A stretch of 63,510 nt of DNA from Candidatus Competibacteraceae bacterium (GCA_016790045.1 JAEUPW010000094.1:1-63510); one strand, 5' to 3'; positions 17,751-27,327 are shown, counted from the first letter of the stretch. Program-made: numbers and translations. The notes: a model not told the origin generated them from the sequence alone.

Positions 17751-18326
17751 ATGAGCCAAGCACCCGCGCGCACCGCGCCCCCCTGGACCCCGTATGACGC
17801 TCTGCTCGCCCTGCCCGAAAATCAGGTCGGCGAGGTGATCGACGGCCAACTGCATACCCAGCCTCGCCTCAGTGGACCGCATGGCTTGGCCGCGCGCGGC
17901 TTGAGCATCGAGATCGGTGCCCCGTTCGACAAAGGGCGCGGCGGCCCCGGCGGCTGGTGGATTTTGATCGAGCCGGAAGTGCATTTCATCCGCGATACGG
18001 CAGTGGCCGTACCCGATCTGGCGGGTTGGCGGCGGGAGCGAATGCCGCAAATACCGCGAGACCACCGCTTCGAGGTTACACCCGATTGGGTTTGTGAAAT
18101 TCTATCTTCCAGCACCGCCAAAAAAGACCGAGCCATCAAACTGCCGCTCTACGCTCGCCATGGAGTCGCTCACGCTTGGCTGATCGATCCCGAAGCGCAG
18201 ACGCTGGAAGCCTTCGCTTTACGGGAAGACGATTGGCTGCTGCTCGGCGCCTTCAAGGATGACGATCCGATTCAGATCCCGCCCTTTGTGGCGATCAGCT
18301 TTTCCCTGGCCGAGCTATGGGCCTGA
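17751..18326 (+). CDS. Uma2 family (DUF820) putative restriction-endonuclease-like protein
   Basis: 191 residues. Family features are the N-terminal segment TPYDALLALPENQVGEVIDGQ, the PDLAGWRRERMP stretch with its PD-(D/E)xK-fold acid, PDWVCEILSSSTAKKDRAIK split over residues 107-125, and YARHGVAHAWLIDPEAQTLE. Uma2 proteins have a PD-(D/E)xK nuclease fold, are very numerous in cyanobacteria and scattered elsewhere, and have no established function. The gene ends just before the LysE-family gene (20-nt gap). Confidence 0.85.
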   Translation: MSQAPARTAPPWTPYDALLALPENQVGEVIDGQLHTQPRLSGPHGLAARGLSIEIGAPFDKGRGGPGGWWILIEPEVHFIRDTAVAVPDLAGWRRERMPQIPRDHRFEVTPDWVCEILSSSTAKKDRAIKLPLYARHGVAHAWLIDPEAQTLEAFALREDDWLLLGAFKDDDPIQIPPFVAISFSLAELWA

Positions 18327-18345
18327 GTTCGCGCCCCGCTCCGCC

Positions 18346-18975
18346 ATGATGCCCCTCGAACTCTGGCTCGCCTTTGTCGCCGCCTCCATCGTGCTGCTCG
18401 CCATCCCTGGCCCGACCGTGCTGACCGTGATCAGCTACTCGATGGCTCAAGGGCGCGCGGCGGCTCTGCCCCTGATCGCCGCCGTCGCCCTCGGCGATTC
18501 GACGGCCCTGTTTCTGTCTTTGATGGGGCTCGGCGCGCTGCTGGCGACTTCGGCCCTGTGGTTTACCGCGATCAAGTGGGTCGGTGGCTCTTACCTGCTT
18601 TATCTCGGCATCAAGCTGTTTCGGGCGGGGCTGCTGTCGGCGGAACTCGCCTTGCCGCCCGCGCCGGTATCGCGTTGGCGGCTGTTCGCCAACACCTATC
18701 TGGTGACCGCCCTGAACCCCAAGGGCATCATTTTTTTCGTGGCGTTTCTGCCGCAGTTCGTCGATCCCGCCGGCCATGTCCCCCGGCAGCTTTGGCTGCT
18801 GGCGGTCACCTTCGTGGCCCTGGCCACCGCGAACGCCACGCTTTACGCCACTTTCGCGGCCGCCGCGCGCCGCCTGTTGGCGTCCGAAAAATCCCAGCGC
18901 CGTTTCAGCTTGGCCGGCGGGTCGCTGCTGTTCGCGGCGGGCTTTTGGGCCTTGATGGCCAAGCGGCCCGCCTGA
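18346..18975 (+). CDS. LysE/RhtB family amino acid exporter
   Basis: 209 residues from ATG at 18346. Five or six membrane segments with the family N-terminal motif PGPTVLTVISYSMAQGRAAA (about 22-41) and the LNPKGIIFFVAFLPQF motif near 124-139 identify a LysE/RhtB exporter in the inner membrane. Such proteins export homoserine, threonine, leucine or lysine; the substrate cannot be read from sequence. Start codons upstream in the same frame overlap the Uma2 gene and lack homology. Confidence 0.9.
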   Translation: MMPLELWLAFVAASIVLLAIPGPTVLTVISYSMAQGRAAALPLIAAVALGDSTALFLSLMGLGALLATSALWFTAIKWVGGSYLLYLGIKLFRAGLLSAELALPPAPVSRWRLFANTYLVTALNPKGIIFFVAFLPQFVDPAGHVPRQLWLLAVTFVALATANATLYATFAAAARRLLASEKSQRRFSLAGGSLLFAAGFWALMAKRPA

Positions 18976-18988
18976 CCGGGCGAGACTT

Positions 18989-19540
18989 TCAAAAAAACGC
19001 GCCGCGCCGGTAGCCCCAGGGATAAAACGGCCCGTAGCCGGGACCGTACCAAAAGGGGTCGGGAACGTAAATCACGTCGGGCGGGCGTCGCTCCGACCAC
19101 AGGTGGTGGCGTTCCGCCAGCACCACCGGATAGGTGTAGCGGTACTCGCCCACCTGGCCGGGCGCGGTCTCGGTCAGAACGCCCACGACCGTGATCGGCC
19201 GCCCTATCGCGTAAATGGCCGGGTCGAGAAAACCGGCCACCCGCGCCAGAAAACGCCCCCCGCTGTCGTCGCCGGATAGGGGTCGGCCGTTGTCTTGCAG
19301 CGGCTGTTCGACGATTTCCAGCCACGTTTCGTCGCGGCGGTTGTCGACCCGCGCGAGCACCCCGCCCCAGCGGATACGATTGTGCGGAAAGGCGTCGGGC
19401 CGTTCGCGCGCCGCCGTCAGCGTAGGCCCCCGAAAATCGGGGTCGCGGATCGGATCGTAGGCGGGCGGGACCGTCGCGCACCCCGCGAGCCACGCCAGCA
19501 ACAGGAACCCCAAGCAACGGAATGCGACACGCTGAGACAC
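18989..19540 (-). CDS. Slp family outer-membrane lipoprotein
   Basis: 183 residues from a GTG at 19540, chosen because GAGG stands eight nt upstream and the result is a proper lipoprotein signal (lipobox LAGC, Cys 21). The mature part (YDPIRDPDFRGPTLTAARER, VRWGG-like RIRWGGVLARVDNR, GGRFLARVAGFLDPAIYAIG) matches Slp, the starvation-inducible lipoprotein of E. coli. The C-terminus is Tyr/Pro/Gly-rich (PFWYGPGYGPFYPWGY). The gene converges with the LysE-family gene. Confidence 0.9.
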   Translation of the reverse strand: MSQRVAFRCLGFLLLAWLAGCATVPPAYDPIRDPDFRGPTLTAARERPDAFPHNRIRWGGVLARVDNRRDETWLEIVEQPLQDNGRPLSGDDSGGRFLARVAGFLDPAIYAIGRPITVVGVLTETAPGQVGEYRYTYPVVLAERHHLWSERRPPDVIYVPDPFWYGPGYGPFYPWGYRRGAFF

Positions 19541-19763
19541 CGTTCTATCCTCGGTCGTTATCACTGCTGCTTTGACTGCGCGATTCGCTAAAACATTGCC
19601 GGCAGACGCGCTAAATTTTGCCATCGGGCGGCGGATGCGATGGCGCATAATAGAGACTTGCCAGCGGTTAGCGGTGACCGGCGACGCGCCCGCGCGGCCG
19701 GCCCATTCCTGCGGCGCTCAAAATGCCTCAGGGCGTCCCCCATCGCGATGAGAGGAATGCTGG

Positions 19764-20213
19764 ATGAAACCCGAACGCGCGCTGTTTGGCTTTGTGGCCG
19801 GATTCTTGGCGACCTTGATTTTCCATCAGTTGACGCTGGCGGCGTTGTGGGCGGCGGGCCTTGCGCCTTTCGCGCCGTTCTCGCTGGCGGCGACGCAGCC
19901 GTTTGGCGTGCCGGCGGTGCTTTCGCTGGCGTTTTGGGGCGGCGTGTGGGGCATCGTCTTGGCCATGATCGAACCCCGTTTTCCGCCGCGCGGCGGTTAT
20001 TGGCTCGCGGCCTTTCTGTTCGGCGCTCTGGCCCCTTCCCTGGTGGCGTGGTTCGTGGTCCTGCCCCTGAAAGGCCGTCCCGCGGGAGGCGGCTGGCATC
20101 CGCCGCTGCTGGTGACGGCACTGTTGATCAACGGCGCGTGGGGCTTCGGCTCGGCGCTGATTTTCAAATTCCTGAGCGAGCGGTTCGGATCGAAACGGCG
20201 GGCCGGCTCTTGA
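19764..20213 (+). CDS. Hypothetical four-helix membrane protein
   Basis: 149 residues with four hydrophobic segments (about 5-25, 45-68, 80-102, 115-135). The pattern of Gly-rich helices with FHQLTLAALWAAGL and WGIVLAMIEPRFP resembles small uncharacterised inner-membrane proteins found in many proteobacteria. A weak AGGAAT precedes the ATG. No function is assigned; it is separate from the divergent slp gene and from the GH57 gene, whose ribosome site lies 50 nt further on. Confidence 0.75.
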   Translation: MKPERALFGFVAGFLATLIFHQLTLAALWAAGLAPFAPFSLAATQPFGVPAVLSLAFWGGVWGIVLAMIEPRFPPRGGYWLAAFLFGALAPSLVAWFVVLPLKGRPAGGGWHPPLLVTALLINGAWGFGSALIFKFLSERFGSKRRAGS

Positions 20214-20284
20214 CGGCGCAGCCCTTTTAAAAAAGGCGAGGGGCTTTGCCCCATCGCTCACATGATCGTCAATTGAGGAGACGG

Positions 20285-21481
20285 ATGATGCGAGAGATTT
20301 ATCACGCCCTGGTGTTGAACATGCACCAGCCTCCCCGCAATCTGGAAAATTTGCTCGATACCAACGGGTGGGAGGTCAAGGAAATCCTGTTTGCCTACGA
20401 CCGGATGCCGCGCGCGTTGTGGGCCTATCAGGACATCGCCCGCATCCATCTCTCGCTGTCCGGAACTTTGCTGGAAACCCTGTCCAACCCCGATTTTCAA
20501 AGCCGGGTTTACGGCGACGTGGATTGCGGCAAGCTGCTGTGGCATTTCCAAAACCAGCAACTGTTCGAAGTCCTCGGCACCGGCTACTACCATCCGGTGT
20601 TCGCCTTGATTCCGGAAGACGATTGGGACGACCACATCGCGCGCTGGCAGGCCATCGCCGGCCACTTGCTGTGGCGGACCCAGTTCAACGGCTTCTGGCC
20701 GCCGGAAATGGGTTTCGACATGCGCATGATCCCCCATTTGCGCAAGGCCGGCTACCGCTACGTGATGGTGGACTGCGAGTACGTCGATCCGCTGGGTTCG
20801 ATGAACTGGCAAGAGTTGCGCTACCGGCCGCACATCGCCGAATACGACGGCGAGCAGATCGTGGTCGTGGTCCGCGACCGCGAACTGTCGGACGCGCAAC
20901 TGTCGGGCATGAACTACGGCTGGTTTCATCACGAACTGCAAGAGCGCACCAAATGGTGCGATTTCCCGCCGCTGGTGATGACCGCCACCGACGGCGACAA
21001 CGGCGGCTGGTTTCGCAACGTGTCCGAGAAAGCCAACTTCTGGAACTATTTTTACCATGAGGCGCTGGAGGAAATCCGCGCCGAGCGCTCGGCGATGCGG
21101 CCGATTTTCATCAGCGACTACTTGAACCGCTTCGGCGCGCACGGCCAAGTGACGGTGCGGCGCGGAGCCTGGAACACCGACACCCATCACGGCTGGGACT
21201 TCCACCAGTGGCAAGGCTCGTGGATCCAGCGCGACACCCTGGTCCGGGTGCACGATCTGAGCCGGGACTATCATCGGGTGGCGAACGCGGCGCGGGGCGC
21301 GCAGGATTCCAACCCGGAGCTGGCGCGGATCCTCAACGAAGCCCGCTGGCACCTGCTGCGCGCCGAAACCAGTTGCAATTTTTACTGGGGCGAAGCCTGG
21401 GTGCACAAATCCCATAGCGATCTGGACGATGTGGCCTGGCACTTGGGCGAGGCTAAAGCGCTTTTGGGCGACCGGCTCTAG
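20285..21481 (+). CDS. Glycoside hydrolase family 57 protein
   Basis: 398 residues from the ATG behind GAGGAG. The first GH57 motif, MHQP, is at 13-16; GFWPPEMGFD (near 140) probably holds the catalytic Glu, and TDGDNGGW (near 240) the acid Asp, by analogy with the family's conserved regions. GH57 enzymes act on alpha-glucans (amylase, 4-alpha-glucanotransferase, branching enzyme). Intracellular: no signal peptide. It may serve glycogen metabolism, but no other glycogen gene is in the window. Confidence 0.85.
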   Translation: MMREIYHALVLNMHQPPRNLENLLDTNGWEVKEILFAYDRMPRALWAYQDIARIHLSLSGTLLETLSNPDFQSRVYGDVDCGKLLWHFQNQQLFEVLGTGYYHPVFALIPEDDWDDHIARWQAIAGHLLWRTQFNGFWPPEMGFDMRMIPHLRKAGYRYVMVDCEYVDPLGSMNWQELRYRPHIAEYDGEQIVVVVRDRELSDAQLSGMNYGWFHHELQERTKWCDFPPLVMTATDGDNGGWFRNVSEKANFWNYFYHEALEEIRAERSAMRPIFISDYLNRFGAHGQVTVRRGAWNTDTHHGWDFHQWQGSWIQRDTLVRVHDLSRDYHRVANAARGAQDSNPELARILNEARWHLLRAETSCNFYWGEAWVHKSHSDLDDVAWHLGEAKALLGDRL

Positions 21482-21489
21482 CCCGGATT

Positions 21490-21567
21490 CGGCCGGTCGG
21501 CGGCGGCCCTTGAGCCGGCCTCGACCGGCCGCGCCCCTTCACCGAGCGCGCTTTTTTCATCCGACCC
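21490..21567 (+). terminator. Probable transcription terminator after the GH57 gene
   Basis: CGGCCGGTCG (21490-21499) pairs with CGACCGGCCG (21532-21541), enclosing a further GC-rich hairpin, and a run of six T follows at 21562-21567 after a GCGCGC. The distance between stem and T-run is longer than ideal, so efficiency is uncertain. Confidence 0.45.
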
Positions 21568-21622
21568 TCGCCGGGCGCAGTCGCGCGCCCGCCCGGCGCA
21601 ACCGCCCACGGAGGTCTACGCC

Positions 21623-21970
21623 ATGCCCCTGCTCATCCTGCAAACGTCCATGCGCCTGTCCAACCAGGAACGCCACAACCTGCTCGCCCCGCTCTCGCAA
21701 ATCGTCTCCGAATGCATCGGCAAGCCGGAACGCTACGTCATGATCGCCGTCAGCGAAGCCACGATGTTGATGGCCGGCGCGGAAACGCCGTCGGCCCACG
21801 CCGAAATCCGCAGCATCGGCGGGCTCAACGGCGCGGTCAACCGCAAGCTGTCCGAACGGATTTGCGCCCTGCTCAACGACCAGCTCGGCATCTCGCCGGA
21901 CCGGGTCTATCTCGGTTTCAGCGAGGTCAGCGCCGAAAACTGGGGCTGGGACAGCGGCACTTTCGGCTAG
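21623..21970 (+). CDS. MIF/phenylpyruvate tautomerase superfamily protein
   Basis: 115 residues. The N-terminus MPLLILQTSMRLSNQE leaves Pro as the first residue after Met removal, the catalytic base in the MIF family. The C-terminal part (LGISPDRVYLGFSEVSAENWGWDSGTF) is the standard MIF ending. Bacterial members catalyse keto-enol tautomerisation of phenylpyruvate-like substrates; the true role is unknown. A GGAGG ribosome site precedes the ATG. The gene converges with the last mrp-like gene. Confidence 0.9.
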   Translation: MPLLILQTSMRLSNQERHNLLAPLSQIVSECIGKPERYVMIAVSEATMLMAGAETPSAHAEIRSIGGLNGAVNRKLSERICALLNDQLGISPDRVYLGFSEVSAENWGWDSGTFG

Positions 21971-22000
21971 CGCGCGGCCGGGGCGACGCCGGCCCGAGCG

Positions 22001-23695
22001 TTACAGATAATAAAAAATCAGGCAAGCGCCGAGCAGCAACACCGCCCACAGCACCATCCGGGTGGTGGGCCAGGTCGCGGCCATGATCCCCCGTTGGCCA
22101 TGATGCAGGGCCAGCGCCGCGATCAGCCGCTCCACGCTACCCTCCAGCAGGCGGTTGAAGCCTTCCCACGCGCGCAGCGCAGCGCCCCAAGCGCCGGCGG
22201 CGGCGGCGAGCAGCGGCTTGCGATAAAACCAATCGAAATCCAGGTTGACCGAGCGCAGTTCCGGCGGATAAACGCCGGTGCGCACCAGCAGGGCGAACGC
22301 CAAGGCCGACCAGGCGAGCAATTGCAGTTGGGTGATCACGTGGGTCGCGGTGTACGGATCGAAAGCGACCGGATACGGCAGGATGGCGTACAGCGCGCCC
22401 GGAAAAACGCCGATCCCGACGCACAGCGCCGCCGCCAGCCCCATCGCGACCAGCATGTGGCGGGGCGCTTCCTCGCAGCGGATGCCGCTGTCGTGCGCGA
22501 AGAAAGCGAAATAGGGAATCTTGATGCCGGCATGATGGAAAACGCCCGCCGAGGCAAACAGCAAAAACAGAAACGGAATCCAGTGACCTTCCCGCGCCGC
22601 CGCCTCCAAAATCAGCGACTTGGTGGCGAAGGCGCTAAACAGCGGAAACGCGGAAATCGACGCCGCGCCGACCATGCACAAGCCGGCGGTCAACGGCATG
22701 GACTTGTACAGCCCGCCCAGTTCCGAGCCGTTGACCGTGCCCGCGCGCAACAGCACCGCGCCCATGCTCATGAACAGCAGCGCTTTGAATAAAATATCGG
22801 CGAAGGCGTGCGCCACCGCGCCATCCAGGGCCAGCGGCGTGCCGATGCCCACGCCCACGACCATGAAGCCGAGCTGGTTGTTCATGCTGTAGGCCAGCAC
22901 CCGGCGCAGATCGTTCTCGATCACCGCGTAAAAAATCGGAAACATCGCCATAAGAGTGCCGATGGCGACCAGCGATTCGGTTCCGGCGAAACCGCGCGCC
23001 AGGGCGTAGACCGCCATCTTGGTGGTGAAGGCGGACAGCACCACGGCGCCGGTCACCGTCGCTTCGGGATAAGCGTCCTGCAACCAGTTATGCAGCAGCG
23101 GAAACGCGGCCTTGATGCCGAAGGCGACGAAAATCAATCCTCCGCCCGGACTGTCCAGCCCCAAGCCGCCGAAAGCGATCGATCCGGTCGCCCGAAAGCG
23201 AATGATCACTCCGGCCAGCAGCAGCAGGCCCGAGGCGACCTGCGCCAGCAGATAGCGCAGGCCGGCGCGGTAGGCCCGCCGCGTGCGCCGCGCCCAAATC
23301 AAAAACACCGAGGACACGGCGGCCAGCTCCCAACACAAGAACAACGTCACCAGATCGCCCGCGAGCACCGCGCCCACCGCCGCGCCCGGATACAGCAGCC
23401 CCGCCACCTGCTGCACGGGGTCGCGCAGCCCCCAGGCGTAAATGACCGCCAGCAGCGCGGCGATGTGAAACACCAGGGCGAAGGCGAAGCTCAAGCCGTC
23501 GAGCCGCAACGTGGTCAGCGTCAGGCCGAACGCCTCGACCCTGGCGTGCTCGCCGTAAGGCAAACTCCACAGTTGCAGCGCGCCGAGGACCGGCAGCGCC
23601 AGCATGAACAGATTGCGGCTCCGGCCTTGCGGCGCGAGCAGCGCCAGCAACGACCCGCAGACCAGGATCAGCGCCGGATTGAGGCCGTCAATCAC
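22001..23695 (-). CDS. Third MrpD/NuoN-like antiporter subunit of the Mbh-type Mrp operon
   Basis: 564 residues with about 14 membrane helices plus a C-terminal tail longer than in the other two paralogues. The proton-path residues are kept: Glu in FLCWELAAVSS (about 117), Lys in FGIKAAFPLLHNWL and Lys in SAFTTKMAVYA. It is more divergent than the other two D subunits (many substitutions around SMNNQLGF). It starts at a GTG that overlaps the preceding small gene by 8 nt, and ends the operon. It could be an antiporter module or an adapter for an unknown partner. Confidence 0.85.
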   Translation of the reverse strand: MIDGLNPALILVCGSLLALLAPQGRSRNLFMLALPVLGALQLWSLPYGEHARVEAFGLTLTTLRLDGLSFAFALVFHIAALLAVIYAWGLRDPVQQVAGLLYPGAAVGAVLAGDLVTLFLCWELAAVSSVFLIWARRTRRAYRAGLRYLLAQVASGLLLLAGVIIRFRATGSIAFGGLGLDSPGGGLIFVAFGIKAAFPLLHNWLQDAYPEATVTGAVVLSAFTTKMAVYALARGFAGTESLVAIGTLMAMFPIFYAVIENDLRRVLAYSMNNQLGFMVVGVGIGTPLALDGAVAHAFADILFKALLFMSMGAVLLRAGTVNGSELGGLYKSMPLTAGLCMVGAASISAFPLFSAFATKSLILEAAAREGHWIPFLFLLFASAGVFHHAGIKIPYFAFFAHDSGIRCEEAPRHMLVAMGLAAALCVGIGVFPGALYAILPYPVAFDPYTATHVITQLQLLAWSALAFALLVRTGVYPPELRSVNLDFDWFYRKPLLAAAAGAWGAALRAWEGFNRLLEGSVERLIAALALHHGQRGIMAATWPTTRMVLWAVLLLGACLIFYYL

Positions 23696-23960
23696 CGTAA
23701 TAATCCTCGTCTCGCTTCACCAGCTTGCGCATCTGCTTGGCCAGCAGCACCAGCGCGACGCAGCAGATAAAGCCGTACCACGCAAAAAAGCCGAACCAGC
23801 TTTCAAACCCGAAGGTCGCGTGCTTGCGATAAGCCAAATCGCTCAGCAGCAGCAAAACGCAAACCCCGACCAGACCGTAAAAGATCTTATCGACATGGCG
23901 CGGCTCGTCCAGCCAATAGCGTTTTTCCGGTCGGTCGGCGCAGGGCGAGGGATCGGTCAT
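23688..23960 (-). CDS. Small two-helix membrane protein in Mrp-like operon
   Basis: 90 residues: a hydrophilic N-terminus (EKRYWLDEPRHVDKIFYGLV), two membrane segments (about 25-43 and 55-75) and a charged tail ending DEDYYGD. It is squeezed between the second and third D subunits, 9 nt after one and overlapping the other by 8 nt, so it is likely a structural part of the complex. I recognise no named family. Confidence 0.75.
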   Translation of the reverse strand: MTDPSPCADRPEKRYWLDEPRHVDKIFYGLVGVCVLLLLSDLAYRKHATFGFESWFGFFAWYGFICCVALVLLAKQMRKLVKRDEDYYGD

Positions 23961-23969
23961 CGGGGCCTC

Positions 23970-25448
23970 TCAACGATCGGTGATCGGCGCGAGCAGCGCG
24001 TACAAGGAATCGGCGTGAAAAAACAGCAACAGGCAACCGAACGCGGTCAGGCACAAGGGAATCACGCAGGCCAGCGGCGCTTCGCGCACGGCCAGCGCGG
24101 GACCGCCGACCGCCAGCTCGCCGGACGGGGCGGCCACGAAAAACCCGCGCGCCGCCACCGGCAGCAGATAGGCCACGTTCAGCAGCGAACTCAACAGCAA
24201 CACCGCCATCAGCGCCCATTGCTGCGCATCCGCCGCGCCCGCCAGCAGATACCACTTGCTCCACGACCCGCCCAGCGGCGGCAGGCCGACAATGCTGAGC
24301 GCGCCGATCAGAAACGCCCCGAACGTGAACGGCATCACCCGGCCCAAGCCGTCCAGTTGGCTGATTTCGGTTTTGTGGGTGGCGGTGTAGATCGCCCCGG
24401 CGCAAAAGAACAAGGTGATCTTGCCCAGGGCGTGGGTGACGATCTGCATCGAGCCGCCGATCACCCCCATCGAGGTCGCCAGCGCCGCGCCCAACACCAC
24501 GTACCCCAACTGGCTGACGGTCGAATAAGCCAGCCGCGCTTTGAGATTGTCCTGGGTCAGGGCCACCAACGAGGCCAGCAGCACGGTCAGCGCCGCCACC
24601 CACATCAGCCAAACCGACGCGCCGGTCTCGTTCAGAAAATCGACGCCGAACACGTAAACGGTCACCTTCAGCACCGAAAACACCCCGGCCTTGACCACCG
24701 CCACGGCGTGCAGCAAGGCGCTGACCGGCGTCGGCGCGACCATCGCCGCCGGCAGCCAGCGGTGAAACGGCATCAGCGCCGCCTTGCCGATCCCGAACAT
24801 GTACAAGGCCAGCAACACGCTCGCCAGAGGGCCTTCGATCTTGCCGGCCAGAATTCCGCCCGGCGCGAATTCCAAAGAGCCGGCGACGGCCCAGGTCCAG
24901 ACGATGGCCAGCAGCAAAAAGCCGATGGAGGTGCCGATCAGGATGCCGAGATACAACCGGCCGGCCCGCATCGCCTCCGGCGTGCCCTTGTGCGTGACCA
25001 AGGGGTAGGTCGAGAGGGTCAGCGCTTCGTAAAAGACGAACAGCGTCAGCAGATTGCCGGCGAAGGCGACGCCGATGGTGCAGGCGATGGCGACGGCGAA
25101 ACAGACGTAAAAGCGGGTTTGGTGCGATTCCTGGTTGCCGCGCATGTAGCCGATGGAATAGAGCGAATTGAGCGGCCACAGCAGCGCCGCCACGCAGGCG
25201 AAAGTCATCCCCAGCGGCTCCACGGTCAGCCGCAGCGGAAAACCGGGGGCGAACTCCAGCAGTTCCACCGAGGGCCGCGCGCCGCCCGCCACCGCCGGCA
25301 GCAGCGACAGCACCGCACCGAGCAACAGCAGCGACGCCAGCAAGGTCGCGCCCTCGCGCCAGTTGGGCCGCCGGCCGTTGAGGGCGATGAAGAACGCGCC
25401 CAGCAGCGGGATAAAAAGCGCGAGGACCAACAGGCTTTCGGCGCTCAC
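23970..25448 (-). CDS. Second MrpD/NuoM-like antiporter subunit
   Basis: 492 residues from a GTG whose last bases overlap the preceding stop (GTGA); the longer frame upstream is only the shadow of the neighbour. Helices carry LFVFYEALTLSTYPLVTHKG (Glu about 132), GIGKAALMPFHRWLPAAMVA and VVKAGVFSVLKV, the Glu/Lys/Lys set of NuoM/MrpD subunits. This paralogue is closer to the NuoM/MbhH type than the neighbour. Part of the same coupled operon. Confidence 0.9.
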   Translation of the reverse strand: MSAESLLVLALFIPLLGAFFIALNGRRPNWREGATLLASLLLLGAVLSLLPAVAGGARPSVELLEFAPGFPLRLTVEPLGMTFACVAALLWPLNSLYSIGYMRGNQESHQTRFYVCFAVAIACTIGVAFAGNLLTLFVFYEALTLSTYPLVTHKGTPEAMRAGRLYLGILIGTSIGFLLLAIVWTWAVAGSLEFAPGGILAGKIEGPLASVLLALYMFGIGKAALMPFHRWLPAAMVAPTPVSALLHAVAVVKAGVFSVLKVTVYVFGVDFLNETGASVWLMWVAALTVLLASLVALTQDNLKARLAYSTVSQLGYVVLGAALATSMGVIGGSMQIVTHALGKITLFFCAGAIYTATHKTEISQLDGLGRVMPFTFGAFLIGALSIVGLPPLGGSWSKWYLLAGAADAQQWALMAVLLLSSLLNVAYLLPVAARGFFVAAPSGELAVGGPALAVREAPLACVIPLCLTAFGCLLLFFHADSLYALLAPITDR

Positions 25449-26926
25449 GGCGTCGCCCCCAACAGCCCCTGCGCCGCCAGGCGCGCCACGCCCACATTGA
25501 GCGAGGTCTCCAGACCGAAATACAGATTGGCCAAGGCCAGCGCCCACGTGGGCACCAGCAGCGCCAGCGGCGCTTCTTCGACCCTTTGCCCTTCCGGGGC
25601 CGGCTTGAAATAAGCCACTTCCACCACCCGCCCGATATAAATCACCGCCAGCAGCGAGGTCGCCAGCACCAGCGCCGCCACCGGCCACCAGCCTTTCTCC
25701 AGCGCGCCCACGATCAGATACCACTTGCTGACGAAACCGGCGGTCAAGGGGACGCCGATCAGGCTCAAGCCGCCGATCACGAACGCGCCCATGGTCCAGG
25801 GCATCGACCGCCCGACTCCGGCCATCCGCTCCAGCCGGGTCGCGCCGACCCGGTAGGACACGCAACCCAAGGCCATGAACAGCGTCCCCTTCATCAGCGC
25901 GTGATTGAACAGGTGGCTGATGCTGGCGGTCAAGCCGGTCACCGACACCAGGCTGACCCCCAGCATCATGTAGCCGATCTGGGCGACGCTGGAATAGGCC
26001 AGCATCCGTTTGACGTTGGTCTGGAAAATCGCCACCAGCGACGCGCTGGCGATCCCCACCAGCGATAAAGGCAGCAGGATTTTATCCAACTGCATGGTTT
26101 CGAACGAGAATTTCACGCCGAACACGGTAAAGAAAAAGCGCAACATCACGTAAATAGCCACTTTGGTGGCCGTGGCCGCCAAAAAAGCCGTGACGGGCGA
26201 CGGCGCGTAGGCGTAGGCGTTGGGCAGCCAAAGATGCAGCGGAAACAGCGCCAGCTTGATCGCGGTGCCGACCGTCAGAAAGGCGAACGCGGCCCGCACC
26301 GTGCGGGTTCCCGACACCGCCGGCAACCGCGCGGCCAGATCGCCCATGTTCAGGGTGCCGGTCATCACGTACAGCAACCCGATCCCGATCAGGATAAAGG
26401 TCGCGCCCACGGTGCCCATGATCAGATATTGATAGGCGGCGACCAGCGCTCGACGGTCGCGGCCGACGCTGATCAGCACGTAGCTCGACAGCGCCGAGAT
26501 CTCTAGGAACACGAAGACGTTAAAGGCGTCGCCGGTGACCGTGATGCCCAACAACCCGGTCAGGCACAACAGATAGGCGGTGTAGAACCAGGGGTGCTTG
26601 TTGAGCGGCAAACTCAGCCGTTGCTCGACGATGGTTCGCCCGAAACTCGCGACGGCCGCGCCGATGGCCGCGACGATCAACAGCATATAGGCGTTGAGCG
26701 CGTCCACCCGGTATTCGATGCCCCACGGGATCGGCCAGCCGCCCATCAGATAGGAAATCGGCCCGTGAGCCAACACCTGATACAGCAGCAGCGCCGCGAT
26801 CAGAAACGCCAGCCAGCTCGCCGCCATCGCCGCCAGCCACGCCGGCCGGCCGGCCGGCAGCAAGGCGCACAGCGGCGCCGAAATCAGCGGGATGACGACT
26901 TGCAGCGCCGGCAGATGGGCGATCAC
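25445..26926 (-). CDS. First MrpD-like antiporter subunit
   Basis: 493 residues from GTG at 26926, whose GTGA overlaps the mrpC stop. Membrane helices carry FVFLEISALSSYVLISVGRD (Glu about 139), AIKLALFPLHLWLPNAYAYA and ATATKVAIYVMLR, the conserved ion-path residues of MrpD. With MrpC upstream this forms the C-D pair of a Na+(K+)/H+ antiporter. Best conserved of the three D paralogues. Confidence 0.92.
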   Translation of the reverse strand: MIAHLPALQVVIPLISAPLCALLPAGRPAWLAAMAASWLAFLIAALLLYQVLAHGPISYLMGGWPIPWGIEYRVDALNAYMLLIVAAIGAAVASFGRTIVEQRLSLPLNKHPWFYTAYLLCLTGLLGITVTGDAFNVFVFLEISALSSYVLISVGRDRRALVAAYQYLIMGTVGATFILIGIGLLYVMTGTLNMGDLAARLPAVSGTRTVRAAFAFLTVGTAIKLALFPLHLWLPNAYAYAPSPVTAFLAATATKVAIYVMLRFFFTVFGVKFSFETMQLDKILLPLSLVGIASASLVAIFQTNVKRMLAYSSVAQIGYMMLGVSLVSVTGLTASISHLFNHALMKGTLFMALGCVSYRVGATRLERMAGVGRSMPWTMGAFVIGGLSLIGVPLTAGFVSKWYLIVGALEKGWWPVAALVLATSLLAVIYIGRVVEVAYFKPAPEGQRVEEAPLALLVPTWALALANLYFGLETSLNVGVARLAAQGLLGATP

Positions 26927-27282
26927 GGCGAATCGTCCCGATCCTGGGCGAGAATCTCGTCGGCTTCGATGGTGCCGTAGGCTTCTTGGATGCGGACCAC
27001 CAGCGCCAGGCCGAGCGAGGTGGTGGCGACGCCGACCACGATGGCGGTCAGGATCAGGACGTGCGGCAGCGGGTTGCTGTAAACCGCCGCCTTGTCGATC
27101 ACGATGGGCGCGGTGCCGCCGATGATCTTGCCCATGCTGATGTAGAGGATGAACACCGAGGTTTGGAAGATGCTCAAGCCGACCAGCTTTTTGATCAGGT
27201 TGTCGCTGGCGATGACCATGTAAAAACCGCACATCATCAAGACGATGAAAATCCAGTAATTAAAGTGCCCCAGAATCTGCAC
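26923..27282 (-). CDS. mrpC: MrpC (NuoK-like) antiporter subunit
   Basis: 119 residues, three membrane helices, with the MrpC/NuoK features FNYWIFIVLMMCGFYMVIAS and PLPHVLILTAIVVGVATTSL (about 74-93). The start is GTG. MrpC bridges the D subunits to the rest of the complex. The C-terminal acidic tail (DEILAQDRDDSP) extends slightly beyond the family core. Confidence 0.93.
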   Translation of the reverse strand: MQILGHFNYWIFIVLMMCGFYMVIASDNLIKKLVGLSIFQTSVFILYISMGKIIGGTAPIVIDKAAVYSNPLPHVLILTAIVVGVATTSLGLALVVRIQEAYGTIEADEILAQDRDDSP

Positions 27283-27327
27283 GGTTCCCCCCTCGGCCCG
27301 TTTTGGCGAACGCGCGGCCTGACGCTC

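Noticed and set aside
25545-25560. Another CACGTG palindrome (GCCCACGTGGGC)
   Set aside because: Differs in the flanks, lies within a coding sequence and is expected by chance in GC-rich DNA; not part of the three-copy family.
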